From contig CAXXKX010000003.1 in NCBI GenBank assembly GCA_963676655.2, forward strand, positions 1,426,001 through 1,490,000: a DNA stretch of 64,000 bases, written 5' to 3'. Source of the stretch: G963676655 sp963676655. Lineage in GTDB: Bacteria > Verrucomicrobiota > Lentisphaeria > Victivallales > Victivallaceae. Of the stretch, positions 10,024 to 18,310 are shown one piece after another. Within the stretch, counting starts at the first letter, position 1; the number at the start of each line of letters is the position of its first letter. The notes under the pieces were generated by a model. It worked only from the letters and a program-made list of their open reading frames with translations, was not told the origin of the DNA and made no database searches. Made by a program: the position numbers and the translations under genes.

Positions 10024-10041
10024 TTAATAATTTATTATTAA
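10024..10041. promoter_or_regulatory. Palindrome upstream of IclR gene, candidate operator
   Basis: TTAATAATTTATTATTAA is an inverted repeat of two 8-base arms around a TT centre, lying 32-49 bp upstream of the IclR start codon. Position and symmetry fit an operator for an autoregulated dimeric regulator. The surroundings are very AT-rich, so a purely compositional origin is possible. Confidence 0.4.
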
Positions 10042-10412
10042 TGAATATACAGGATTAAAAGAAATTTTCAAGAGGGGATTTTGAAAAGAGGATATTGTAA
10101 TAATTTGCACCCCGGGAAAGTCATTATCTGATACCCAAATATCGTCCAAAAGGAATACTTATTTTGACGGATAAAGTATTTATTTTTTAAATACCATGTA
10201 ATTTAAATTAAATCTGTAAAAAATGTCATTATTTTAATGATTACTGTATTAATACAATCAGTATAACAGTGTTTATAATATCAAGTTTCCTTGAAAATAC
10301 TGAATAAAAACTCATCCGTCAAATTGCCCGTCATTCATCCGTCACTTTTTTCCTTTTTTTGTTGGCAAAACGATTAAACAAGCGGCTGATTGCGGTGAAA
10401 AGATGAACAAAA
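10042..10412. other. AT-rich intergenic region without a gene
   Basis: I see no convincing reading frame here. The notable content is the word TGACGGAT or its complement: TGACGGATAA at 10165-10174, and ATCCGTCA at 10314-10321 and 10337-10344 with a near copy (GCCCGTCA) at 10326-10333, so three copies stand about 11-12 bp apart. The same word forms an exact 11-bp triple repeat at 26054-26083. Confidence 0.5.
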
Positions 10413-10442
10413 AAAGGCGCGGACTTTTACATCCGCGCCTTT
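10413..10442 (-). terminator. Rho-independent terminator of the NifU-like/GGGtGRT operon
   Basis: A perfect 11-bp stem (AAAGGCGCGGA / TCCGCGCCTTT) with an 8-base loop. On the minus strand it is followed by a run of seven T, and it stands about 36 bp past the stop codon of the GGGtGRT gene. Confidence 0.9.
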
Positions 10443-10478
10443 AAATATTAAAAGCTTAAGTTAAAAACAACTTTCAAC

Positions 10479-11477
10479 TTATTTCATAGCTTCTTCAACC
10501 GCAACGGCGGTGGCGACTGACGCGCCAACCATCGGGTTGTTACCCATTCCGATCAGGCCCATCATTTCAACGTGGGCGGGAACGGATGAGGAACCGGCAA
10601 ACTGGGCGTCAGAGTGCATCCGGCCCATGGTGTCGGTCATGCCGTAAGAAGCCGGACCGGCCGCCATGTTGTCTGGATGCAGGGTACGACCGGTACCGCC
10701 GCCGGAAGCGACTGAGAAATATTTTTTACCGGCTTCAACGCACTCTTTCTTGTAAGTACCAGCAACCGGATGCTGGAAGCGGGTCGGGTTGGTGCTGTTT
10801 CCGGTAATGGAAACGTCAACCCCGGCATGCCACAGAATGGCTACGCCTTCGCGAACATCGTCGGCACCGTAACATTTAACTTTGGCGCGATCGCCTTTAG
10901 AGTAGGCTTTTTCCTTGACCACGGTAAGTTTGCCGGTGGCGTAGTCGAAAGCAGTCTGAACGTGGGTAAAACCGTTGATGCGGGAAATGATCTGGGCGGC
11001 ATCTTTACCGAGACCGTTCAGGATCACGCGCAGGGGCTCTTTACGGGCGCGGTTCGCACTCATGGCGATACCGATAGCGCCTTCAGCAGCGGCAAAAGAT
11101 TCGTGTCCGGCAAGGAACGCGAAACATTTGGTTTCGTCACGCAGCAGCATGGAAGCGAGGTTACCGTGACCAACACCGACTTTGCGGTCGTCGGCAACAG
11201 AACCGGGAATGCAGAAAGCCTGGAGGCCTTCACCCAGAGTACAAGCGACTTCAGCCGCGACAGTCTGGCCGCGCTTGATCGCGACGGCGGCGCCGACAAC
11301 ATAAGCCCAGCAGGCGTTTTCGAACGCGATAGGCTGAATTTCTTTGACCAGCGTATATACGTCGAGACCTTTTTCTTTACAAATTGCTTCGGCTTCCTCA
11401 ATCGAGGCAATACCGTTATCATTAAGAAACGCGTTCACTTGCGCGATTCTTCTTTCATATCCTTCAAAAAGTGCCAT
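10479..11477 (-). CDS. GGGtGRT protein
   Basis: A 332-residue protein that carries the motif naming its family, SGGGTGRTLHPDN (residues about 257-269), and ends in GMGNNPMVGASVATAVAV. Full-length GGGtGRT proteins are known mainly from Clostridia and other anaerobes, where they are encoded next to a NifU-like protein as here. Their biochemical role is not established to my knowledge. The gene is 24 bp downstream of the NifU-like gene and shares its terminator, so the two are one transcript. No signal peptide or membrane segment is visible, so it is cytoplasmic. The pairing suggests a function tied to Fe-S clusters or an Fe-S-dependent step. Confidence 0.9.
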   Translation of the reverse strand: MALFEGYERRIAQVNAFLNDNGIASIEEAEAICKEKGLDVYTLVKEIQPIAFENACWAYVVGAAVAIKRGQTVAAEVACTLGEGLQAFCIPGSVADDRKVGVGHGNLASMLLRDETKCFAFLAGHESFAAAEGAIGIAMSANRARKEPLRVILNGLGKDAAQIISRINGFTHVQTAFDYATGKLTVVKEKAYSKGDRAKVKCYGADDVREGVAILWHAGVDVSITGNSTNPTRFQHPVAGTYKKECVEAGKKYFSVASGGGTGRTLHPDNMAAGPASYGMTDTMGRMHSDAQFAGSSSVPAHVEMMGLIGMGNNPMVGASVATAVAVEEAMK

Positions 11478-11501
11478 GATTATAATCTCCTGTACAAGTA
11501 A

Positions 11502-12194
11502 TTACTTGTGTCTCGGGTTGATGGTCTTAACGGCGTCGTCAAAACGGCCGTAAGTACCGGTGGTTTTTGCCAGTGCTTCGTTCGCGTCTACGCCTTTAGC
11601 AATGAGGTCGAGCATAACACCGAGTTTGACGAATTTATAACCGATGATCTCATCGTCTTCATCCAGGGCCATTTCAGTGATATAACCTTCGGCCAGTTCC
11701 AGGTAACGTGCGCCCTTGGCGTTGGTGCCGTAAGTGGTACCGGTAACGCTGCGGAGGCCTTTTCCAAGGTCTTCGAGACCGGCGCCGATAGCCAGTCCGC
11801 CTTCAGAGAAAGCGGTCTGGGTACGGCCGTAGATCAACTGCAGGAAGATCTCGCGCATGGCAACATTGATCGCGTCGCAAACGAGGTCGGTATTCATGGC
11901 TTCGAGAATGGTTTTGCCGGGAAGGATTTCACTGGCCATCGCGGCGGAGTGAGTCATACCGGTGCAACCGAGGGTCTCTACCAGGGCTTCTTCGATAATA
12001 CCGTCTTTAACATTCAAGGTCAGCTTACAGGCACCCTGCTGCGGGGCGCACCAACCGACACCATGACTCAAACCGCTTATATCGGTAACTTCTCTGGCTT
12101 GAACCCATTTTCCTTCTTCCGGGATGGGTGACGGACCGTTGTTTGGCCCTTTTGCCACGCACATCATTTCTGCAACTTCAGAGGTAAACTCCAT
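11502..12194 (-). CDS. NifU-like iron-sulfur cluster assembly scaffold protein
   Basis: From ATG 12194 (RBS GGAGA) the product has 230 residues. It contains TLGCTGMTHSAAMASEILPG (about 92-111), the cysteine-bearing segment of NifU/IscU-type scaffolds, and a second cysteine in GWCAPQQGACKLTLNVKDG. It is the usual partner of the GGGtGRT gene that follows 24 bp later. An upstream in-frame extension to 12305 has no RBS and non-native composition, so it is not used. It differs from housekeeping IscU in length and in its C-terminal extension (about 140-230), so it probably serves a dedicated target rather than general Fe-S assembly. Confidence 0.85.
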   Translation of the reverse strand: MEFTSEVAEMMCVAKGPNNGPSPIPEEGKWVQAREVTDISGLSHGVGWCAPQQGACKLTLNVKDGIIEEALVETLGCTGMTHSAAMASEILPGKTILEAMNTDLVCDAINVAMREIFLQLIYGRTQTAFSEGGLAIGAGLEDLGKGLRSVTGTTYGTNAKGARYLELAEGYITEMALDEDDEIIGYKFVKLGVMLDLIAKGVDANEALAKTTGTYGRFDDAVKTINPRHK

Positions 12195-12240
12195 TTTCTT
12201 CTCTCCGTTATTGGTTAATAAGATAAAGTTGTCACTTAAT

Positions 12241-12270
12241 ACTATACACCGCGGCCCGCGCCACGGTAAA
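12241..12270 (-). promoter_or_regulatory. Possible promoter of the NifU-like/GGGtGRT operon
   Basis: On the minus strand TTTACC (12265-12270), an 18-bp GC-rich spacer and TATAGT (12241-12246) lie 47 bp upstream of the start codon. The spacer contains GGGCCGCGG-type symmetry, unusual in this AT-rich gap, which could be a regulator site. Confidence 0.35.
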
Positions 12271-12398
12271 GCGTGTAATATACTGCAACATCGGCCGTTT
12301 CGCAAGTCAATTTGTGCTGAAGAGATGGCTTTTTTTCACATGTTCAGTCTTTTTTGACATGAATCTTTTCAGGAAATGGTCACCCTTCTCGCTCAGCC

Positions 12399-12570
12399 TG
12401 AAAGTTTGTTAAACTTATAATAGATCTTTGTTAATGATTATACCGCCACGAACAAAGATGATTCAACTAGTGTGTGAAGGATCTTCAGAAGTATGAAAAA
12501 CAGCAAAACCATCAACCTAATTCAGATTAACCCGACGGTAATCAGATCGCAAAGGATTGTTCAACGACAT
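12399..12570 (-). pseudogene. Decayed 3' end of an SDR oxidoreductase gene
   Basis: This stretch aligns base by base with the 3' end of the intact SDR gene at 16377-17165. Examples are TGAAAGTTT at 12399 against 16370, GTTAATG at 12430 against 16401, GATGATT at 12458 against 16428, and GAAAAACAGC at 12504 against 16473, with roughly 65-70% matches by eye. Read on the minus strand, the frame that matches the SDR C-terminus gives IIFVRGGIIINKDL against IIPVDGGITINGDL, but with several stops. The copy is therefore dead. It has the same orientation as the intact gene, so the leucine-rich-repeat island lies between two direct copies of an SDR 3' end. Confidence 0.65.
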
Positions 12571-12583
12571 GCCTGGTTACACG

Positions 12584-12709
12584 GTTGGAACAACGGACAA
12601 GGACAAATACACTGACTCTACCCTGAATCTTTTCAACCAAAAGCTTGACAACGGCTAAGCCGGCCAGTATAATTATTTTACTGTGTACCTGGGCGTGGAT
12701 CTAGTCTGA
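12584..12709 (+). pseudogene. Remnant of an unrecognised coding sequence, similar to the tail of the next gene
   Basis: The plus-strand frame reads KYTDSTLNLFNQKLDNG, a stop, then AGQYNYFTVYLGVDLV and a second stop. It matches the C-terminal tail of the LRR protein at 14431-14529 (IYTSSKLNLIGNPLDNG, KVDKYTFFTG) in both protein and DNA. It has no start codon and contains an internal stop, so it is a relic. I do not recognise the parent family. Confidence 0.5.
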
Positions 12710-12813
12710 GTGTGAACATTTAACATGACAACTGCCGACATTAAACCCCTTAACGCAGCACCGACGACCGAAATAAGACAGCATATATAAACGATGGGGA
12801 TGGTATATTAATT

Positions 12814-14664
12814 ATGAAAACTTATTGCGTTGTATTGTTATTTTCGATACAGATGTTTGGCTTGTTCGCCAAAGGAAAAAACACCGCAATTAATTATCCC
12901 ATTGCGCCTTTTCAGGTAGAAAGATCTCGAGGGAAAATTACACGTCTGTTTATTGGTAGTTTGTCATTAAATCGAAACTCTTTTCAGATAAATAATTCAA
13001 AAAGTTTGAAAGACAACTTTCTGGCCCAAGCTTACTGTCAAAAATTATTCAACCGTTGTAATAATGTCCCTATAAAAGATATTTGCTTTCTTGAACCTTT
13101 TTTGAAGAACACTTCACTGGGGCATTGTATATCACGATTTTATCTTCAGAAGAAAATCCATGAGTATACTTATTTAAAAGAACTTTATGCAGGAGCAACA
13201 AATATTCCTGATCTACAGCTTTTATCAAACTACAGATTAAAAAAAATATTCTTAGCTAAAAACACAATAACAAATTTAGATTTTCTTAAGAATCAAAAAT
13301 TAGAAAGTTTACAACTGCTTGGAGTTGAATTGAATCCCAGCATATACGATAAAGACAATAAACAACCGATGTTTCGTAAACACTACATAACTAAACCGGA
13401 TTATACCGCAGCGTTGCCGAAAAGTTGTAATATCAGATATTTGAAATTAGTAGACATAGACTTTTTAGATATGAATTCCTTGAAAAACAAACACATAGAA
13501 GAATTATCAGTCAACCACTGTAATTTGACCACAATAGACCCTCTGCTGAATTTGCCGCTCAGGAAACTTGAAATAATAAAATGTCCGGTCAGATCACTTG
13601 AAAAAATTGATAAAATCCCCTTGGATGAGTTAAAATTAGCGGAAATCAGGCCAATAAAATCGCTAAAGGATATAGAAAATCTAAAACTAAAAAAACTGAC
13701 TTTGGACGAATGCCGCTTGTCTGATTACTCGGCCTTGAAAACTCTCGATAAACTACAGAGCTTGCGCATCGCATTCCCATCCAGCAGAATTGTTGAGAAA
13801 AATAATTTCACCATGGAATTACTGTCTAAAATGCCTTTACAGGAATTGTCGCTTAAAAAATGGCGCTCTGACGAAGTGGACTTTGACCTTGCCGCGCTTT
13901 CAAATAAAAAAATTAAACATTTAGAACTGGCGGCAAGCAGTATTATCAACTCTCATGTTTTGTTATCCCTCCCTCTGGAATCTCTTCATTTGAAATTAAA
14001 TGTTATAGATGACGAGTTGCTGGCGATCATCACAAAAATGAAAAACCCTAGGATATTGTCTATTGTCGGAGGAAAATTGAATAATGAAAAACTTGAAAAA
14101 ATTGCGTCCCTGCCACTAACAAGCCTGGATATTTCCTACAATCCCAAAATCACCTCAATATCCTGTTTGAAAAATATGCCATTACAATTTTTGAGGATCA
14201 ATTTTACTCATGTAACGAATCTGGAAGCATTACAAAAAATGCCTCTGGTTGGCATAGACATAAGAAATTTGAAACTTGACGAAGCAAGCAAAGAATTTAT
14301 TGATAAAATCAAAAGTCAGGGAATAATAGTCATTGATAAAAATCATGCTCAATATAAAAATCGAGGAATGTTCAGACGAGCACACCGAACAACGCCGGTT
14401 CGCATGAACAACAGCCCCCGGATCCCCCCGGGAAACAACAATGACATATACACTTCCTCAAAACTGAATCTTATCGGGAACCCCCTTGACAACGGCAAAG
14501 TCGACAAGTATACTTTTTTCACGGGGTCCATAGCACGGACTGGCATTAATTGTATAGACAGCCAAAGAGGATGGCTTAGGTTATGCATTCCTGCTCTGCA
14601 CCTATCACTCCGAGTTGACGGGACACCAGGGAGCGTGAGCAACGCAGAGCACAGGGCAAACTAA
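12814..14664 (+). CDS. Secreted leucine-rich-repeat protein, first of a pair
   Basis: A 616-residue protein with a signal peptide (MKTYCVVLLFSIQMFGLFAK). Residues about 60-490 are irregular leucine-rich repeats of about 20-24 residues, for example LESLQLLGVELN, LRKLEIIKCPVRSLEKI and LTSLDISYNPKITSISCL. Such proteins usually mediate binding rather than catalysis. The last 100 residues break the pattern: they are rich in Pro, Asn and Arg and include a segment (14431-14529) homologous to the relic at 12584-12709, so the original C-terminus may have been replaced or lost by frameshift. The gene is clearly more AT-rich than its neighbours, which suggests acquisition. The start ATG has no strong RBS. 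Confidence 0.7.
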   Translation: MKTYCVVLLFSIQMFGLFAKGKNTAINYPIAPFQVERSRGKITRLFIGSLSLNRNSFQINNSKSLKDNFLAQAYCQKLFNRCNNVPIKDICFLEPFLKNTSLGHCISRFYLQKKIHEYTYLKELYAGATNIPDLQLLSNYRLKKIFLAKNTITNLDFLKNQKLESLQLLGVELNPSIYDKDNKQPMFRKHYITKPDYTAALPKSCNIRYLKLVDIDFLDMNSLKNKHIEELSVNHCNLTTIDPLLNLPLRKLEIIKCPVRSLEKIDKIPLDELKLAEIRPIKSLKDIENLKLKKLTLDECRLSDYSALKTLDKLQSLRIAFPSSRIVEKNNFTMELLSKMPLQELSLKKWRSDEVDFDLAALSNKKIKHLELAASSIINSHVLLSLPLESLHLKLNVIDDELLAIITKMKNPRILSIVGGKLNNEKLEKIASLPLTSLDISYNPKITSISCLKNMPLQFLRINFTHVTNLEALQKMPLVGIDIRNLKLDEASKEFIDKIKSQGIIVIDKNHAQYKNRGMFRRAHRTTPVRMNNSPRIPPGNNNDIYTSSKLNLIGNPLDNGKVDKYTFFTGSIARTGINCIDSQRGWLRLCIPALHLSLRVDGTPGSVSNAEHRAN

Positions 14665-14725
14665 AGCCGCCTTAAGCTACCCCAATGGCTGGAATAATTT
14701 TGCGCATGTAATGGTCATATGCGAT

Positions 14726-14820
14726 CATGCATATTTTTTATATTGTTTTGCATGCTTCGACTTGAGATTAGAGACCGCGATTAATTTGTTTGTTTATTTA
14801 TGCAATAATGCTTATTAGTC
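14726..14820. repeat. Dispersed repeat, copy A
   Basis: This element of about 95 bp recurs at 61703-61782 in the same orientation. The core CATGCTTCGACTTGAGATTA is exact in both. The left end here forms an inverted repeat, CATGCA ... TGCATG, around an AT-rich loop. It lies in the 318-bp gap between the two LRR genes, which has no other gene that I can see. Confidence 0.75.
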
Positions 14821-14982
14821 ACAGTATAGACTGGTTTGCTAGTGTGACCTATACCTGTACTTATTTGGACATAGAGTACGGATGTAACAGAATTAGATAT
14901 ATTATTATTGGCTCAGTCTCAAATATATGAATAAAATGCAGTAGTATTTGTTTATCAAAGCGATAAAAAGGAAAAACAGACA

Positions 14983-16314
14983 ATGACTAAAAGAATATTT
15001 CAGAATGTTTACAAAATACATGAGAATATTGCTCATTGTAAAAAAGCGATGCAAATATTATTACTGCTTTATGTCAATATTTATTTTGTCCTGCCAAGTC
15101 AAGCAAAAGAGATCTATACAAAGACGAATGGTTATCTATTAAAAAGAAAATTGTTTCAATATAATCAAAATATCATAAAGAAAGGTAATATTTCAGTTTA
15201 TGTCGATAGATATAATTACTTTCCTGAAAAAGTCATAAGAATATATTTTGATGATCAGGCAATGAAGGCTAATAAGGGAAAAATCATAAATCTAAACTTT
15301 CTGGAAGAATATATAAAGGATAATAATATTACCGGGTTGTCTCTGCGTGTGCCTGATTGTAATAATCTATCCTTTGTTTCCGGACTCAAAATTGATCTTT
15401 TAGCCATAATCAGGCATATTGACTTTGATTTCAGTTCACTAAATAATGCAAATGTGAGAAGATTTATATATGGTCAGAATAAATTTAGTTCGAGGAGCCT
15501 GCCTGATTTTCCTAACCTGGAAGATTTAACGTTATCATTTATCAGCAGGGAGAAATTTGATATCTCATTACTTAATAAATATCCGAATCTCAAGAAATTG
15601 CGTTTAAGCAATGTGGATATATCAGGAAAACTTAAGCAAAGTATTATTGATAATTTAGTTTTACTTTCAATACATGGACAGGGTTATGAGGAACTACTCC
15701 AAGCGCCAAATTTAATTAGTTTGGAATTGATCAGGGAAACAGCTGATTTGAAGAAAATTTATGAAATAAATCCTAACTTGAAGTGTATTGAGCTGTTTTA
15801 TTGCAAGATGATAAATATTAATTACCTATCAAAATTCAAAAATTTACAGGCTATTACAATAAGCCACGCAGATGATAATGTTTTATCTGAAATATCAAAT
15901 ACTAAGGTTGATTATGTTTGTCTTAAGCGCCCATTAAAAACAAAAAACCTGGAGAAACTCTCCGGGCTTAAGCGGTTAAAGATTTTGGATATCTCTTATA
16001 CGCATATCATTAATATTGCCGGCATATCAAAAATACCGATAGATTATTTAGTTTCGCTCGGGAATTATCATGTTCTGTCGGATAAAGACTATGCACAAAC
16101 CAGAGCAAAGAATATTTTGCCTAATACGTTGTGGTTCAGAACGCATGTAAACAGCAGAAGGAAATATCTGCAGCTAAGGTATGAACTGCTTTGTGACTAC
16201 ATACCCAATCCCAGGGCTGAGCCACATTATATAAAAGGTCACTACCGGTATACCGACGTGACAGGCAAAGTTATTTCAGGAACAATCTACGAAGAGAAAG
16301 AAATCATAAGATAG
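14983..16314 (+). CDS. Secreted or membrane-anchored leucine-rich-repeat protein, second of a pair
   Basis: A 443-residue protein. A hydrophobic stretch at about residues 23-40 (AMQILLLLYVNIYFVLPSQA) fits a signal peptide preceded by a charged leader. Residues about 105-360 are irregular LRR units (FPNLEDLTLSFISREKFD, YPNLKKLRLSNVDISGKL, LSGLKRLKILDISYTHI). An RBS (AAAAGGAAA) precedes the ATG. It is strongly AT-rich, more so than any gene outside the island. The tail after 360 ends in an ordinary charged sequence without anchor. Function is unknown; it is probably a surface-binding protein paired with the gene before it. Confidence 0.75.
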   Translation: MTKRIFQNVYKIHENIAHCKKAMQILLLLYVNIYFVLPSQAKEIYTKTNGYLLKRKLFQYNQNIIKKGNISVYVDRYNYFPEKVIRIYFDDQAMKANKGKIINLNFLEEYIKDNNITGLSLRVPDCNNLSFVSGLKIDLLAIIRHIDFDFSSLNNANVRRFIYGQNKFSSRSLPDFPNLEDLTLSFISREKFDISLLNKYPNLKKLRLSNVDISGKLKQSIIDNLVLLSIHGQGYEELLQAPNLISLELIRETADLKKIYEINPNLKCIELFYCKMININYLSKFKNLQAITISHADDNVLSEISNTKVDYVCLKRPLKTKNLEKLSGLKRLKILDISYTHIINIAGISKIPIDYLVSLGNYHVLSDKDYAQTRAKNILPNTLWFRTHVNSRRKYLQLRYELLCDYIPNPRAEPHYIKGHYRYTDVTGKVISGTIYEEKEIIR

Positions 16315-16376
16315 TAACGAAAAAGGACAATCTCTGAACCGACTTCCCGCTTTCGCAAGAAGCAATATATGAAAGT

Positions 16377-17165
16377 TTATTGAACTTTTGAAAGATCGCC
16401 GTTAATGGTAATGCCGCCATCGACCGGGATGATTGTACCATTGATATATGAAGCATCGTCCGAGGCAAGAAAAACAGCTAATCCGGCAACTTCTTCCGGG
16501 GTTCCCCAGCGGCGCAGGGGTGACCGCAATTGCAAAAACGCGCGTTCATCAAAATCACTATTTTGCGGATTACTCTGCTTTACCATGTCAGTCATAATAG
16601 CTGCGGGAGCAATGCAGTTGACCCTGATTCCAAGCGGGCCGTATTCTGCCGCCATTGATCTGGTCAGGGCAACAGTTGCCCCTTTGGTTGCGGTATAGGC
16701 GTCACAGTTCGGTATCCCGACAACCCCCGCACTGGAAGCAGTGTTGATAATTGACCCGCCATTGTTTTTCAACATCAGTGGAATTGCATAGTGACAGCAA
16801 TGGTATAAACCGTTAAGATTAATCTCAATAACCTTTTGCCAGATTGCAGGTGTTATTTCCGAAATCATACCGTCTTTTCCACCCAGATAAACCGACGCGT
16901 TATTATATAATACATGCAGCTTTCCGGCGTGGTGCTGAATAAGATCAAATGCCGCCTTGACCTCTTCATTACAGGCAATGTTGCATGAAATGAAACAGGC
17001 CTGTCCCCGGGATTCCAAAATTCCTTTTTCTGCCGCCTTCCCGGCGCTGACATTGTTTTCCAGGATGAACACCTTTGCCCCTTCCCGGGCAAAAAGTTTT
17101 GCAGCGGCAAGACCGATGCCGTTTCCGGCGCCGGTAACTGCACAGATTTTATCTTTTAAACGCAT
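16377..17165 (-). CDS. SDR-family NAD(P)-dependent oxidoreductase
   Basis: A 262-residue classical short-chain dehydrogenase. It has the TGxxxGIG cofactor motif (VTGAGNGIGLAAAKLF, residues 9-24), NNAS in place of NNAG, and the catalytic serine and YxxxK (YTATK). It ends IIPVDGGITINGD as usual. I use ATG 17165, because GGAGG stands 11 bases upstream and the cofactor strand then starts at residue 5; a second ATG at 17183 has no RBS, and the longer frame overlaps the preceding gene deeply. It is the last gene of the E1alpha-E1beta-UroD-SDR run and probably oxidises a sugar, polyol or hydroxy-acid intermediate. A decayed copy of its 3' end lies at 12399-12570. Confidence 0.9.
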   Translation of the reverse strand: MRLKDKICAVTGAGNGIGLAAAKLFAREGAKVFILENNVSAGKAAEKGILESRGQACFISCNIACNEEVKAAFDLIQHHAGKLHVLYNNASVYLGGKDGMISEITPAIWQKVIEINLNGLYHCCHYAIPLMLKNNGGSIINTASSAGVVGIPNCDAYTATKGATVALTRSMAAEYGPLGIRVNCIAPAAIMTDMVKQSNPQNSDFDERAFLQLRSPLRRWGTPEEVAGLAVFLASDDASYINGTIIPVDGGITINGDLSKVQ

Positions 17166-17184
17166 TTTTGAAATTACCTCCATG

Positions 17185-18222
17185 TTACTTATAAACTCCG
17201 ATGCGATGAACGGTTTCAACGCACGCTTTAACATTTTCCGGCGGGGTATCATGGGCAATACCTTCTGCGGTACTGAAAATATATCCTCCCTCTTCCATGC
17301 CTGATTTGACAATTCTTTCCGTTTCCCTGATGACATTTTCACAACTGCCGTTTTCCAGTACAGATAAAGGATCTATATTCCCCATCAGGCATTTTTCGTT
17401 TCCCGTCAGTCCGGCAATTTCACCAACGTTTATTTTTTCACCAAGATTGATCGCACTAGCGTCGACATATTTGATTGCCGCTTGCAGATGCTCCAACGAC
17501 GACTCGCTGCCATGATAAAATGAAAACGCATCATAAGCTGATATAATCTGAGCGTTTTCATTGGCATGCGGAGCGGCAATATTAATGAAATCATCGACCG
17601 AAATGAAGTTTGAAGTCGCTAAACAGTCCCCCAGCCAAAGCGCATCGGCGCCGGCCTCGATCTGGGCCTGCGCCCAGATCCGATTACACTTCGTAATGTA
17701 TTTCATCCAGTCATGCAAAAGTCCGGGGTCTTCAAGCATCATCATCAACATAGCTTCGATCCCGATCAGAAGAGCAACCCCGGAAAACGGCGCGGCAATT
17801 CTACCGGCCAAGCAGATCGAATCCCCGAAATGACGTTTTAAACCCCGAAGTCCTTCCAGATACTGCGGCATTCTACCGAATTTTTCCGGCTCGGGGACTT
17901 GCAACCGATTCAGCGTGGAACGTGACGGATTGAGATATTTCAGCACGGCTGGAGGAACAATTTCGTCGTCTGTAACCTCAATTCCCGTATATTCCCATTC
18001 GACCAGGTCGTCGGGGAACAGGATAAACCAGTCGTAATCGAACTTTTCCACCGCATTTATGCCGGTTTTTATCATGGTTTCAGGATTGTTCCGGTATTCT
18101 CTATGGCTTACTCCAGCCTGCCAGACATCAAAATCAATTCCCAACGGAAAACAGGGTATTCTGTAAGGCTTTTCCAGGGCAACGCATTTTTTCAGATCAT
18201 CAATAATTCCTTGATACGCCAT
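17185..18222 (-). CDS. UroD/MtaA-family methyltransferase-like protein
   Basis: A 345-residue member of the uroporphyrinogen decarboxylase superfamily. It shows the internal pattern GIEAMLMMMLEDPGLLHDWM (about 155-174), then AGADALWLGDCLA and the late KCLMGNIDPLSVLENG, which is the methyltransferase-like version of the fold. True HemE carries an RxPxWxMRQAGR-type N-terminus that is absent here, so haem synthesis is not supported. Neighbours are a TPP-dependent E1 pair upstream and an SDR downstream, with a 19-bp gap to the SDR start. A role in demethylating or rearranging a small substrate is possible, but no corrinoid protein is encoded nearby. Confidence 0.8.
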   Translation of the reverse strand: MAYQGIIDDLKKCVALEKPYRIPCFPLGIDFDVWQAGVSHREYRNNPETMIKTGINAVEKFDYDWFILFPDDLVEWEYTGIEVTDDEIVPPAVLKYLNPSRSTLNRLQVPEPEKFGRMPQYLEGLRGLKRHFGDSICLAGRIAAPFSGVALLIGIEAMLMMMLEDPGLLHDWMKYITKCNRIWAQAQIEAGADALWLGDCLATSNFISVDDFINIAAPHANENAQIISAYDAFSFYHGSESSLEHLQAAIKYVDASAINLGEKINVGEIAGLTGNEKCLMGNIDPLSVLENGSCENVIRETERIVKSGMEEGGYIFSTAEGIAHDTPPENVKACVETVHRIGVYK

Positions 18223-18310
18223 AATTCTAATTCCTCGTTATTCAAGTATGTTCAAGATTCGTGCAAAATACAATATTCTGCCCGTAAGTTTTAAGCATCA
18301 AAGCATGCCA

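Noticed and set aside
12195..12305. N-terminal extension of the NifU-like protein to 12305
   Set aside because: No RBS, composition unlike the rest, and the internal ATG at 12194 has GGAGA in front and starts at the family's usual place.
14665..14982. tRNA or small RNA gene in the gap between the LRR genes
   Set aside because: No cloverleaf, no TTCRANYC-type arm; the content is explained by the dispersed repeat and AT-rich sequence.
17166..17342. Longer SDR protein starting at 17342
   Set aside because: It would overlap the UroD-like gene by 158 bp and put about 60 foreign residues before the cofactor motif; GGAGG upstream of 17165 decides the start.
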